From the NCBI RefSeq assembly GCF_004139715.1, contig NZ_CP035544.1:930001-994000 (forward strand): DNA of 64,000 nt, in the 5' to 3' direction. The translations under genes and the position numbers were made by a program. A model generated the notes under the pieces. It saw only the letters and a list, made by a program, of their open reading frames with translations. It was not told the origin of the DNA and made no database searches. Positions 27,629 through 36,512 of the stretch are shown here, in pieces (within the stretch, counting starts at the first letter, position 1; each line of letters opens with the position of its first letter). This DNA is from Muriicola soli (lineage in GTDB: Bacteria > Bacteroidota > Bacteroidia > Flavobacteriales > Flavobacteriaceae).

Positions 27629-28864
27629 TTAGTCTGTTTTTACTACCATCTCGTTTTCTCCGATATGCACAGGAGAAAAGGTCGGTAGCTTTTTGTATTT
27701 GATCGCCTTAAAGTAATCTGTATACATTTGAGTGATGTCTGACATAGGCAGGGAGCATGCAGCTTTGTAATTGGTTTGTCCCAGGCTTATTCTGTACGAG
27801 TCATCCACTAATATCCTTTCTATGGCATTGGCCAATGAAGCGGTATTACCGGGCTCAAAAAATTCACCGGTATAACCTTCTTCTCTTACAAGAATCCCAA
27901 GGTCACCAAGATCAGGAAGAGCTACCGCTTTACCATAGCTTCCTGCCTGGTGCAATACACCAGAACTTCCGGTAGTAGACGTGTAAGGAAAAACAGCTAC
28001 AGCGCTTTCACCAAAAATACGGGGAACATCCTCTTCGGCAACATAGTCAGTGAACTTCAGTTGTGAAACATGGGCGTATTTTTCGGCCATTTCATTTAAA
28101 TAGCCGGGTGTATTAGGGCTATCCGTACCTGCGATTACGATCTCGATATCTTCTGAACTGCGCTTTCGGATCAATTCCACAGCTTCAATCAGGATCTCCA
28201 CTCGTTTATAGGTTCCGAATTTTCCAAAAGCCATAACCTGTTTAGGTCCTGCAGGCAAACTGTAATCCGGTTCCGGAGGAGTTTCAAAGGATCCGTGAGG
28301 GATCAGGGCAATATTGCGAGCCTTGTACTTTTTCTCGAGAATAGTAACATATTTACTAATCGTTACAGCAACAACATCCGAGGCAAGAACAAATCGCGTT
28401 AGCATGCCTCCAATGAAATTGTAGACTTTCTGAAGTATCTTGTTCTGAGTGATCCCGGCATTTTTCAGGTCAACCTGTTCCAGAATGTTATGGATCAGGG
28501 AAATGGTTGGTATACCCTGTATCTTACAAAAGAAAGGAGCTAATAAGCCTAAGGCTGCAGGGACTTTCTTATCTCCGAACTTCAGGAACTGGAGATTGAA
28601 TAGAACAGCGTCTGGCCTGGATTGTCTTACAGCTTTTAAAATTCCGAACAGATTTAAATAATTGTTGAAATCCCAGGCCTCCTTCACGGTGATCTTACAA
28701 CCTTTGCCTTCAAAAGAGAGATCTTTCTCTTCCGTAGTTCGGTCAGTGATCAAAACGATTTCGGTTACTTCGTCCTGAAGACGAAAGTGTTTTACCAGGT
28801 GGTAGCCGTATTCCGTCAGTGTTACTTTACTGGGAGGATAGGCAGTTACAATAGCAAGTTTCAT
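27629..28864 (-). CDS. Family 4 glycosyltransferase
   Basis: 411 residues with the GT-B fold of family GT4. The N-terminal domain starts MKLAIVTAYPPSK. The C-terminal nucleotide-sugar-binding domain has AFGKFGTYKRVEILIEA, then EIVIAGTDS, then the donor-binding region GSSGVLHQAGSYGKAVALPDLGD. Family members add sugars from nucleotide donors with retention of configuration, usually on the cytoplasmic side of the membrane. It has its own promoter region, which carries site B of the shared motif, and it ends at a convergent terminator. The flippase, exporter and GH5 genes around it place it in exopolysaccharide synthesis. The sugar transferred cannot be told. Confidence 0.87.
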   Translation of the reverse strand: MKLAIVTAYPPSKVTLTEYGYHLVKHFRLQDEVTEIVLITDRTTEEKDLSFEGKGCKITVKEAWDFNNYLNLFGILKAVRQSRPDAVLFNLQFLKFGDKKVPAALGLLAPFFCKIQGIPTISLIHNILEQVDLKNAGITQNKILQKVYNFIGGMLTRFVLASDVVAVTISKYVTILEKKYKARNIALIPHGSFETPPEPDYSLPAGPKQVMAFGKFGTYKRVEILIEAVELIRKRSSEDIEIVIAGTDSPNTPGYLNEMAEKYAHVSQLKFTDYVAEEDVPRIFGESAVAVFPYTSTTGSSGVLHQAGSYGKAVALPDLGDLGILVREEGYTGEFFEPGNTASLANAIERILVDDSYRISLGQTNYKAACSLPMSDITQMYTDYFKAIKYKKLPTFSPVHIGENEMVVKTD

Positions 28865-28950
28865 AGGTTAAGATTTATATTGTTATTTACAGGGCAAATA
28901 TCCTTCAAAACTCCCGTAATTATTGGCCTTAAGGGGTAAGGACACGCTAA

Positions 28951-28985
28951 CTGTAGACGAATGGAAAATCCCTGTCGGTAAAAGG
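28951..28985 (-). promoter_or_regulatory. Paired 14-bp motif, site B, upstream of the GT4 gene
   Basis: Plus-strand copies CTGTAGACGAATGG (28951) and CTGTCGGTAAAAGG (28972) are exactly 21 bp apart. In the direction of the GT4 gene the motif reads CCATTCGTCTACAG. At 28 nt downstream lies TAATTACG, a weak match to the -7 consensus. Confidence 0.6.
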
Positions 28986-29030
28986 AAAATGGCAATACTA
29001 AAGAGTATTAGAGGAGATTTTGCTTTAAAC

Positions 29031-29066
29031 AAAAAAGGACCAGTGGCAATTAGCACAACTGGTCCT
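29031..29066 (-). terminator. Terminator after the flippase gene
   Basis: GGACCAGT (29037-29044) pairs with ACTGGTCC (29058-29065). On the minus strand a T6 run follows. It separates the STAS-flippase operon from the GT4 gene. Confidence 0.85.
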
Positions 29067-29086
29067 CTTCTCTGATAATGGATTTA

Positions 29087-30325
29087 TTACAGGCCTCTTT
29101 TCTTCAGAAAAAAGAATAGCAATTGCGAACCCAAAAGCAAGAGCATGATCCCGATCTGAACCTGGACAACTTGTTCCAGGGTGGTGTGAAACACACTAAT
29201 TGCAGCGATCTGTGAAAGTCCTAGTATTCCTGAAATAACCACTGGGATATATCTATCCAGGGATAAGAAATAGTAGGTAAAGATGTTCCCTATGGCAAAA
29301 AGCGATGTTGCCAGGGCATACTGCCACAGGAGCTCAGCCATAGATAAATAAGCATCTCCGAACATAAGTTGAATAATGAGTTCAGGGAACAGATAGCAGG
29401 CCGTAATAATCGATAAGGAAAGCAGGATGACATATCCTACATACTTAAACAAGATAGGCGTAGTGGCCTCCCCATTCTTTTCTTTCTGAACCACAACAGG
29501 TAACAGTAGCATTACGAACATCCATGCCACAAAATATACCACTCTCCCGATAAGGGCCAGCGAAGCGTATAATCCGGCTTCATTAGCTTCAAAATAATGC
29601 TTCACCATCAACACATCGCTATTGTTGATAATGATCTGAGTAATTTCATAGCCCAGGGTTAGGATCACAAATCGGTTGACACGCCTGGTGTATTTCTTGT
29701 CGAGTAGGGACGGTCTGGCAATAGAAATCCCCTTAAAATTTGAAGGGATCAATCCAAAGAGGAAGGAAAATGCGATCCCCATAGCCACGGAGATAGCCGG
29801 ATCCCAGGGGCAAAACAATACAAATGCCAGGGTAATGAGCAAACGGCTCCACATCTCTGTCTGGTAGGTGATGGATAGCAGATTGAAGTTCTGATGACCC
29901 TGGTAGGTTCCGCGATTAACACTCATCACAAAATACAGGGGAATACCAAATCCAAGGGCAACAAACATATAAGGGGATTCTGTGCGAAACAACAACTGCA
30001 GGTCTTTTGCAAAATAAATAAAAACGCCGGCCACAACTATCCCTACGGTGATGGCCTGTTTATAGGTTCTAATTCGGAAACTCTCCCAGTCACTACCTGA
30101 AAAAATGACTGCAAATTTGGTTGTGGCCAGCTGGAATGTCATTCCAAGAAATGACAAAACAAGTAGCAGTGTTACCAGTAGAGCAGCATCTGCGTAAGCC
30201 TCAGGTCCCAACAGTCGTCCCAATAAAAGATTGTAGAGGTAGTTGCCCCCATTTACAAGGAGAACACTACCCATAAAGAGTTGTTCGGGACTGACTTTCT
30301 TTAGTAAAAGTTTAAATGCGGTCAT
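29087..30325 (-). CDS. Polysaccharide flippase (MOP/Wzx-PelG type)
   Basis: 412 residues, almost entirely hydrophobic, with about 12 membrane helices. The N-terminus (LFMGSVLLVNGGNYLYNLLLGRLLGPEAYADAALLVTLL) is typical of the MOP exporter superfamily, which moves lipid-linked sugars or polymer across the inner membrane. The reading frame overlaps the upstream STAS-like gene by 14 bp, so the two are translated from one message. Neighbouring GT4, GH5 and TPR/beta-barrel genes support a role in exopolysaccharide export. Whether it acts like Wzx (lipid-linked units) or PelG (with a synthase) is not decidable here. Confidence 0.83.
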   Translation of the reverse strand: MTAFKLLLKKVSPEQLFMGSVLLVNGGNYLYNLLLGRLLGPEAYADAALLVTLLLVLSFLGMTFQLATTKFAVIFSGSDWESFRIRTYKQAITVGIVVAGVFIYFAKDLQLLFRTESPYMFVALGFGIPLYFVMSVNRGTYQGHQNFNLLSITYQTEMWSRLLITLAFVLFCPWDPAISVAMGIAFSFLFGLIPSNFKGISIARPSLLDKKYTRRVNRFVILTLGYEITQIIINNSDVLMVKHYFEANEAGLYASLALIGRVVYFVAWMFVMLLLPVVVQKEKNGEATTPILFKYVGYVILLSLSIITACYLFPELIIQLMFGDAYLSMAELLWQYALATSLFAIGNIFTYYFLSLDRYIPVVISGILGLSQIAAISVFHTTLEQVVQVQIGIMLLLLGSQLLFFFLKKRGL

Positions 30326-30614
30326 TGCTGAGGATATAAGTTGTTTTGGTTTGTTGCATTACCTGCTTCACAGAAACATTCTCTTGTCCGATGATGGTGA
30401 GTACTTTATTTAATGCCGCTGTGGTACAGTATTCCTGTTCAAGGATTTTAGTACAAGTAGGTTCAATACTCTTGATATTATCCAACGAGAGAAGCAGAAA
30501 ATCCTTTCTTCTTCTGGAGAGATCCAGATGGCTGCTGAGGCTGTTCATGTTCTGGGCATTTAAATGTCCCCAGACCTCAATCATCTCATTATTCTCTTTG
30601 ATCAATAAAGCCAT
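30312..30614 (-). CDS. Small STAS-like domain protein
   Basis: 100 residues. The pattern (EVWGHLNAQNMNSLSSHLDL, then LLLSLDNIKSIEPTCTKILEQEY, then KVLTIIGQEN) fits a STAS domain, the fold of anti-sigma-factor antagonists. The conserved phosphorylatable Ser of SpoIIAA-like proteins is not clearly present: the equivalent region reads IKSIEPTC, where Ser or Thr could serve. It overlaps the flippase gene by 14 bp. No anti-sigma kinase or PP2C phosphatase is nearby, so a direct regulatory contact with the export machinery is possible. Its promoter carries site C of the motif plus a -7-like box. Confidence 0.55.
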   Translation of the reverse strand: MALLIKENNEMIEVWGHLNAQNMNSLSSHLDLSRRRKDFLLLSLDNIKSIEPTCTKILEQEYCTTAALNKVLTIIGQENVSVKQVMQQTKTTYILSNDRI

Positions 30615-30655
30615 AACTAAATATTTTACTTAATAAATTTTTGAACTTCTGAGGT

Positions 30656-30663
30656 CAAAGATC
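30656..30663 (-). promoter_or_regulatory. -7-like box of the STAS-flippase promoter
   Basis: On the minus strand this reads GATCTTTG, 7 of 8 positions against TAnnTTTG when N positions count. It lies exactly 27 nt from the nearest motif edge (30691), the same spacing as at 21591 and 36938. Confidence 0.5.
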
Positions 30664-30690
30664 CATCGAACTGACGTTTTATTTCGGGCG

Positions 30691-30725
30691 GTTTAGATGG
30701 ATGGCAGTTTGCTGTAGACGAATGG
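30691..30725. promoter_or_regulatory. Paired 14-bp motif, site C
   Basis: Plus-strand copies GTTTAGATGGATGG (30691) and CTGTAGACGAATGG (30712) are 21 bp apart. The second is identical over all 14 bases to the copy at 28951. The site is between the STAS-flippase operon and the divergent exporter gene. TACCTTTA at 30761-30768 may be the -7 box for the plus-strand gene. Confidence 0.6.
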
Positions 30726-30825
30726 ACAAAGTAGCCCTTCCGGTGCGGCAGCTACCGCCGTACCTTTACATCACCAAAGAATACGATAGAAAAGGGTATT
30801 CCTTTTATATCAAAATACTTAACCT

Positions 30826-32892
30826 ATGAATGCTAAAAGATTAATGTTTGTTGCCCTGTTTATTTTCCAGTCTGCTTTGGGACAGCAGTTGATGGATGAA
30901 GGCTTCAAACTCCTGGAAAACGGAGATTTTGAAAAAGCCGAAACCTTTTTCGACGCCTATCTGCAAAAAGAACCCTCAAACAAAACAGCCCTGATCTGCT
31001 ATGGAAGGGCGGTAGGGCTCAGCGGAGAACCTAAAAAGGCGATCGAACACTTCGAAGGTCTGAAGGGGCAATACCCCCAGGATTTTGAGATCGCTGTCAA
31101 TTATAATGAGGCTTTTTTGTGGGATGGACAGTATGAAAAGGCAAGACCCCTTTACGAATCCCTTTTGGATTTGTATCCAGACTCATTTGCAGTACACTTG
31201 GGTTATGCGAATACCCTTGGCAATCTTAAGGAGTATCCCGAAGCCCTTGAATGGATCAACAAAACTATCAGCCTCGATTCAACGAACAGCAGTGCAATGG
31301 TTTCCAGGAAGTATATCAGGCTGGGATATGCCGATGGGTTGATAAAAAAGAAAAACTATTCCAAAGCTGAGGAACTGTTGAAAGAAAACTTTTCAGACTT
31401 TCCAAAAGACAAGGAGACCCTTATCAGCCTTGCCAATCTCTATCTGATACTGAAAGAAGTAAATAAGGCTAAGGATACATATATTGTAATGGCGACCACC
31501 AAATCAGATTCGGTACGGGCACTTAACGGAATGTCCCTGGCAGAACATATTGGAAAGAATGACCGAAGAGCCTTGTCGCTGGCTGCCCAGGCTTTGGAAA
31601 AGGCACAACTGATCCATGATGATATGCTGAAGAACCAGACCCGGGAGAGATATGTTCAGTCCCTGATCTGGAATTCGAGCTATGGGAAGGCAAAAACACA
31701 GATTGACAGCCTTGAGCAAGTCCATTCCAAAGAGCCGTGGGTGAAAGCTCTAAGGGCCACCCTCGGGATGTACACTGCAGATTTTGGGGTAAGTATTGAA
31801 GAGTACGACGATATTCTGGCAATAGACAGCACTTCATTTGACGGAAATCTGGGTAAAGCTAATGCCCTGTTTGCCTCAGACGAGATCATCCCGGCATACA
31901 GAGCTGCTTTTAAGACATTGTCTGTCTTCCCGGGCCAATCCGATGCACAAGGGTTGGTGGAAAAGATCAATGGATTGCATATTCCTACAACAGAGGCAAG
32001 GGCCTTTTACACGTTCGACAATGGGAACAATATTGCCTACGGGAATCAGGTTAGTGCTAAGATCCCGTTCTCGACCAAATTCAGGTCCACACTATCTTAT
32101 ACGTACAGAAATACAGAGAACACCCTGACCTCAAACCAGGCCCTTTCTCATATTCTGCTTGGGGGGATATCGTATAAAATTATGCCTAATACTAAACTCA
32201 AAGCTGTGGCAGGATTCAACTTTGCCGGTTTTGACGACCGTAATTATGCACAACCCATTTTAGACCTGCGCCTGCAAATGAAACCGCTTAAGCTTCAGAA
32301 TCTGGAGTTGGGCTATCAGCGGGAAGTGCAGAATTTTAATGCCGACCTTATTGAACGGGAGATCGTGATGAATCATTTTGGCTTGAATTACAATCTCGGG
32401 ACTACCTTCGACCTCGGATGGTATACCCAGGCCATGCACACCATTCAAACCGACGGGAATACGCGCAATCTTATTTTCAGCTCCCTCTACTACAACCTTT
32501 TTAAGATACCAGCGGTAAAAGTCGGTATTAACTATCAGTACATTTCCTTTTCAGAACAACTTCCAACCATCTATTTCAGTCCGGAAAAATATCAGGCCGT
32601 TGAAATATTCGGGGATGTGCGAGGTTCTTTCTCGGAAAAGACCTCATATTATTTTAACGGGGCAGCAGGATCTCAGAAGGTGGAGGATGATCATTCATCG
32701 GCTGTATTCCGACTGGAAGGTGGTTTCAAACATCAGTTTGCCAAGAGGCTGGATATAGAGCTTTATGGAAAGTACAGCAACATCGCTTCAGCCACGGCCA
32801 CTGGCTTCGAATTCACAGAAATTGGATTCAAGGTGCAATGGAAACTCACTGAGGCGCCACTGTTCTACAAAAAGCTATTGGCCAGGCTGTAG
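30826..32892 (+). CDS. TPR/beta-barrel outer-membrane exporter candidate
   Basis: 688 residues with a signal peptide (about 1-19, ending SALGQQ). Residues about 20-380 are TPR repeats (for example LLENGDFEKAETFFDAYLQKEPSNKTALICYGRA). Residues about 390-688 alternate short amphipathic strands with aromatic residues (ARAFYTFDNG, STLSYTYRNTEN, FEFTEIGFKVQWKL), which reads as an outer-membrane beta-barrel. This is the layout of PgaA, PelB and BcsC, which carry polysaccharide across the outer membrane. It is divergent from the STAS-flippase operon and shares its motif-bearing upstream region. Its start context matches those of the GT4 and receiver-GT2 genes. It converges with the LytTR gene with only 4 bp between. 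Confidence 0.75.
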   Translation: MNAKRLMFVALFIFQSALGQQLMDEGFKLLENGDFEKAETFFDAYLQKEPSNKTALICYGRAVGLSGEPKKAIEHFEGLKGQYPQDFEIAVNYNEAFLWDGQYEKARPLYESLLDLYPDSFAVHLGYANTLGNLKEYPEALEWINKTISLDSTNSSAMVSRKYIRLGYADGLIKKKNYSKAEELLKENFSDFPKDKETLISLANLYLILKEVNKAKDTYIVMATTKSDSVRALNGMSLAEHIGKNDRRALSLAAQALEKAQLIHDDMLKNQTRERYVQSLIWNSSYGKAKTQIDSLEQVHSKEPWVKALRATLGMYTADFGVSIEEYDDILAIDSTSFDGNLGKANALFASDEIIPAYRAAFKTLSVFPGQSDAQGLVEKINGLHIPTTEARAFYTFDNGNNIAYGNQVSAKIPFSTKFRSTLSYTYRNTENTLTSNQALSHILLGGISYKIMPNTKLKAVAGFNFAGFDDRNYAQPILDLRLQMKPLKLQNLELGYQREVQNFNADLIEREIVMNHFGLNYNLGTTFDLGWYTQAMHTIQTDGNTRNLIFSSLYYNLFKIPAVKVGINYQYISFSEQLPTIYFSPEKYQAVEIFGDVRGSFSEKTSYYFNGAAGSQKVEDDHSSAVFRLEGGFKHQFAKRLDIELYGKYSNIASATATGFEFTEIGFKVQWKLTEAPLFYKKLLARL

Positions 32893-32896
32893 GTGC

Positions 32897-33604
32897 TTAA
32901 AGCAGGTTTAACCTGCGCATTAATTCTGGACGGTTCGATCTGCTGATGGGGATCACATTCTTTTCGATTAGGACACTATTGTCCTCTATATCAATAATCT
33001 TTGTAAAATTGATGATATAAGACCTGTGGATCTGCAAGAAGAGCTCAGCGGGTAGTTTCTCCCTTATCTTCTTCAACGTATTGTGTACCCTATAGTCTTC
33101 TTTTGTGGTCTTTACCTCAATATAATCTCCTTTTGCCTCGATGAACAAAATATCATCAAATTTGAGTTTGATAAGGCGCCTGTCTATATTGATATAGAGT
33201 TCTTCCCCCGTACCTGCAGATCCGAAATCAGCCTGAGTCGCAGGTTGTGATGCCATAGAATTTTTCACTTTCTGAATCGATTTGGCAAAGCGTTCCTTAC
33301 TGATAGGTTTCACCAGATAGTCTACAATAGCTTCGTATTCGTAGGCTTCAATAGCAAAATTAGTATCGGAAGTAGTAAGAACCACCATAGGGGGATTCTT
33401 GAGTGTTTGTACAAAGTCGATACCCGTAAATCCCGGCATATGGATGTCTAGAAATACGAGGTCTATATTTTGCTGATTGAGGAATTTAATAGCTTCTATG
33501 GCATTGGAAAACTCCTCGATGACATCCAATTCAGGTGTCTTTGCACATAATTGGGAAACAATGGCCCTGGCGGTTGCCTCATCGTCTATGATTATACAAG
33601 TCAT
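32897..33604 (-). CDS. LytTR-type response regulator
   Basis: 235 residues from ATG at 33604; an upstream TTG at 33610 lies in frame but overlaps the preceding stop. Residues 1-120 are a receiver with Asp7/Asp8, phospho-acceptor Asp53 in VFLDIHMPG and Lys99 in YLVKPIS. Residues about 132-232 are a LytTR DNA-binding domain (DILFIEAKGDYIEVKT, then FLQIHRSYIINFTKI). LytTR regulators bind pairs of short direct repeats about 21 bp apart on one DNA face. That spacing is exactly what is seen at four sites in this locus, so this protein is the best candidate to bind them. It is the last gene of a five-gene signalling operon. Confidence 0.93.
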   Translation of the reverse strand: MTCIIIDDEATARAIVSQLCAKTPELDVIEEFSNAIEAIKFLNQQNIDLVFLDIHMPGFTGIDFVQTLKNPPMVVLTTSDTNFAIEAYEYEAIVDYLVKPISKERFAKSIQKVKNSMASQPATQADFGSAGTGEELYINIDRRLIKLKFDDILFIEAKGDYIEVKTTKEDYRVHNTLKKIREKLPAELFLQIHRSYIINFTKIIDIEDNSVLIEKNVIPISRSNRPELMRRLNLL

Positions 33605-33606
33605 GG

Positions 33607-33930
33607 TCAAATGATCTTTAGGTAGGTTTCAATGGTTTTTAAAATCGATTCGAATGATGCAGAATTGTGGGTATTACCTATTTTTAATTCTTCTTCGTAT
33701 TCTACGGCAATCCCGTAGCCCTGCTCAAGGCCCAGAATATTGAGTTTGTGTTTCAGTTTGTGAACGATAAGCGCTGTATCCTGTAATCGTTCTTCCTTCA
33801 AAGTCATGTAATACTCTTCCTTTTCGGCCGGAAATTCTTCCTTTAAGATAGTGATAAATTTATCTTCGAAAGCTTTGTCATCTCCGGCTAGTTGTTTGAT
33901 ATATTTAAGATTAGGTTGTTCCAAGATCAT
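33607..33930 (-). CDS. Histidine phosphotransfer (Hpt) protein
   Basis: 107 residues, helical throughout. The motif VHKLKHKLNILGLEQ matches the Hpt signature (HxLKG...G), with phospho-accepting His57. Stand-alone Hpt proteins move phosphate between receiver domains. The start overlaps the histidine-kinase stop by 4 bp (ATGA), and the LytTR gene starts 2 nt after its stop, so the three are translationally coupled. In this operon it could carry phosphate from the single-domain receiver at 36513 to the LytTR regulator and the receiver-GT2 fusion. Confidence 0.82.
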   Translation of the reverse strand: MILEQPNLKYIKQLAGDDKAFEDKFITILKEEFPAEKEEYYMTLKEERLQDTALIVHKLKHKLNILGLEQGYGIAVEYEEELKIGNTHNSASFESILKTIETYLKII

Positions 33931-35903
33931 TTTTTTAAGGTGAAATAAAAGGTTGTTCCTTCTCCTACTTTACTCTCCAGCCAAATCTCTCCCTGGTATA
34001 GGTCTACAATCTTCTTTACGATTGAAAGACCAATTCCTGTTGACCGCTCTTCTGAACCGATAGACTGAAAAATCTTAAAGATCTTCTCGTGGTATTCTTT
34101 GGGGATCCCAATTCCATTGTCGCGAACGTAAAATTCCCAATTATCTTTCTTTTCCGCAACGCCAATAGAAACAATACCTTCCGATTTATCGATGTTGATC
34201 ACGGCATTGCTGATCAGGTTCTGGAACAGCTGGTGCATTTTGGTGGCGTCGGCCTGAAGGGTAGGGAGGGGGTCCATGATGATTACACTGACGTGTTCAG
34301 GAATGAAGATGATCTCCCTGATGTCGTGGACCACTTGGTTAAGGTCTACAGGTTTTTTTTCCAGGGTCTCACTTTTGATACTCGAATATTTTAAAATCCC
34401 GTCTATGAGTTTGTCCATTCCCTCTACTTTTTCCTGCATCATCTGCAGGTTATAGACCCCCGTCTCATCAAGCTGTTCTATGTAATCGTCATGAAGCCAG
34501 GTAGCCAGGGTACTTATGCTCCTCAGCGGGGATTTTAAATCGTGTGATACGATGTGGGCGTATTCCTGCAGGCCGCGGTTGCTGGCCTCCAATTCTGTGA
34601 GCAGTACTTCTTTTTGGAGTTCCAGGTTTTTCTGAGCGGTAATGTCGAGATGGATCCCTATAGATCCAACAACTTTACCGGTTTCATCATACCTGGGCGC
34701 ACCACTTAGGAGCCAGTGATTGGTTTGTCCTGATTTGGTCACTACTTTTACCTCGTAGGAATCAGATTTGCCCTTTAGGCGTTCCTTCCCCTTTTGTTCA
34801 ATAAGGTTTTTCTCATGTACTTTAAGGATTTCACTGGCTTTCTGCCCCAATAATTCTTTTTCTGAAAACCCGCTCATTTTACAAAAACTCTGATTGACCA
34901 ACTGTATAACGTCGTCGTTGTCCACTTCGATCAGTCCGAGGTTCATATTAGCGATAATACTCCAGTACTTCTCTTTCTGAGCTTCGATGTTCTTCTTGTA
35001 GTTCTTCCTTAGTGTCACGTCCTGGTAGGTCCAAAGGTGGCCTTTGTATTTTCCGTCGCTGAAAATGGGTATGTAATCCCTTTCCAGGATCCTACCATCC
35101 TTCATTTCCAATTCATCTGAGAGTACCAGTTTTTTAGACTTTAGGATCTTTTCGATCCTTTTAACAAATCCTTCAGGATCCGTAAAATGGTGTTTGCTAT
35201 CTTCTGCTGCGTTTGAGCAGTCGGCTCCTTTCAACTGATCAGGTGAGACAGGTATCTGGAAGAGGTCACAGAAAATCTGATTTGTCAGGGAGATTTTCCT
35301 ATCCTCGTTCTCGAGCAACACGCCCGTTTGCAGGTTGGAGATCAGGGTGGACAATCGGTTCTGAGAGGCCCTGATCTGCTCTTCGGCCTCCATTTCTCCG
35401 GTAATGTCCCGAATGATCCCCTGGGCTGCAATAGGGTTCCTGTCCTTGTCGTAGATAAGACTGCTGTTTACCTGAACAAACCGTTCTGTTTTGTCCTTTA
35501 CATAGATCTTTGCCCTGTAATTCTTCAGAGTACCTACCTCGTAGAGCTGTTTGAAGGATTTTTGAGTGTATTCAAGATAGTCGGGGTGTACCAATTGCGT
35601 CAGGTTGAAAACCTCCTCATTGTGGTCATATCCCAGAAGTTCTTTGGCGGCAGCGTTCATCCGGATAACATTCCCGTTTATGTCCATTACAACATAGGGG
35701 TCCACTATATTGATGAACACCCCTTCCAGTTCAGAGGTCTTCTCACTGAGCAGATTTTCAAGTCGGGCATTGGTCTCCTTGAGCTGACTGGCGGTCTCAT
35801 AGAGTTTCCGGGATTTCTCCTCGAGGATCATCTCGGCCTGCCGCCTTGCCTTTTTCTGGCGTTCAAGCGCCTTTTTCAGCAAAGAGACCTCTTTACTATC
35901 CAT
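33927..35903 (-). CDS. Multi-PAS sensor histidine kinase, soluble
   Basis: 658 residues from ATG at 35903; an in-frame TTG at 35918 lies deeper inside the H-NOX gene. An N-terminal coiled coil (about 1-55) is followed by three PAS domains (about 55-170, 175-290 and 300-425), each with PAC-like ends (QGIIRDITGEMEAEEQ, VGSIGIHLDITAQ). The HisKA domain has phospho-His454 in VSHDLKSPLR. The ATPase has the N box (FQNLISNAV), G1 (DNGIGIP) and G2 (STGIGLSIV). No membrane helix or signal peptide is seen, so it is cytoplasmic. It overlaps the H-NOX gene by 8 bp. H-NOX proteins encoded next to kinases usually control kinase activity in response to nitric oxide. Confidence 0.92.
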   Translation of the reverse strand: MDSKEVSLLKKALERQKKARRQAEMILEEKSRKLYETASQLKETNARLENLLSEKTSELEGVFINIVDPYVVMDINGNVIRMNAAAKELLGYDHNEEVFNLTQLVHPDYLEYTQKSFKQLYEVGTLKNYRAKIYVKDKTERFVQVNSSLIYDKDRNPIAAQGIIRDITGEMEAEEQIRASQNRLSTLISNLQTGVLLENEDRKISLTNQIFCDLFQIPVSPDQLKGADCSNAAEDSKHHFTDPEGFVKRIEKILKSKKLVLSDELEMKDGRILERDYIPIFSDGKYKGHLWTYQDVTLRKNYKKNIEAQKEKYWSIIANMNLGLIEVDNDDVIQLVNQSFCKMSGFSEKELLGQKASEILKVHEKNLIEQKGKERLKGKSDSYEVKVVTKSGQTNHWLLSGAPRYDETGKVVGSIGIHLDITAQKNLELQKEVLLTELEASNRGLQEYAHIVSHDLKSPLRSISTLATWLHDDYIEQLDETGVYNLQMMQEKVEGMDKLIDGILKYSSIKSETLEKKPVDLNQVVHDIREIIFIPEHVSVIIMDPLPTLQADATKMHQLFQNLISNAVINIDKSEGIVSIGVAEKKDNWEFYVRDNGIGIPKEYHEKIFKIFQSIGSEERSTGIGLSIVKKIVDLYQGEIWLESKVGEGTTFYFTLKK

Positions 35904-36438
35904 TTTGGACAATGTCAAATTTTACCTGGGTCCCGTCTTCTTTCAGCAGTTCATAGGAGATTTGGGCCGTGGAATTAAAGTGGGTGAATGTTTTTTCCAT
36001 AAGGCCGTGAGCCAGGCTGTAGAGTCCCCGCGAGGACTTGTAGATCATGGAAAGGCTGTTTTCCGATTGTTCAACCACGTTAAACGTTGGAAGTTCCGCA
36101 TCGGGATATAGTTTTTTTACATGAACGTGGATATGGTCTTCAATTGAGATGAGGAGGGCCAGGGGCGTTTTGTAATTCTTAATAACCTCGGGATGAGCTT
36201 TCCCCAAACTATCGAAAAGATACAAGCCAAAGGTATGTAGCAGTTCGTTTGCAGGTATTTCCACCGTCTTACTCAGATTGGTAAGTAAGGAGACCATTTC
36301 ATTGAATTCATAGGTGCCTACAGAGGTATAAATTCCCTCCGACTGGAGGTTGGATTCTTCTATGATTTGGTCCGCTACTTCAAGACCAAAGGTTTCTTCC
36401 ACCATTTCAAGAAACTCCGTAAAAACAATTCCTTTCAT
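35896..36438 (-). CDS. H-NOX heme-based nitric oxide sensor
   Basis: 180 residues, the normal size of a stand-alone bacterial H-NOX domain. Key residues are visible: proximal heme-ligand His104 in the HxxVxKLYPDA pattern, and the heme-propionate motif YxSxR as Tyr133, Ser135 and Arg137 in YKSSRG. The position five after that Arg is Leu, so the distal tyrosine that stabilises O2 in some H-NOX proteins appears absent, which fits NO selectivity. The gene overlaps the histidine-kinase start by 8 bp. In other bacteria H-NOX proteins regulate a partner kinase or c-di-GMP enzyme and thereby biofilm formation; the adjoining polysaccharide genes fit that theme. Confidence 0.92.
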   Translation of the reverse strand: MKGIVFTEFLEMVEETFGLEVADQIIEESNLQSEGIYTSVGTYEFNEMVSLLTNLSKTVEIPANELLHTFGLYLFDSLGKAHPEVIKNYKTPLALLISIEDHIHVHVKKLYPDAELPTFNVVEQSENSLSMIYKSSRGLYSLAHGLMEKTFTHFNSTAQISYELLKEDGTQVKFDIVQNG

Positions 36439-36512
36439 ATATTTTTAATTGCTTACAATGTAAGAAAATTAGCACATGAGGTAAAAATTTTGTTGTCAAA
36501 GCCCCATTTCCA

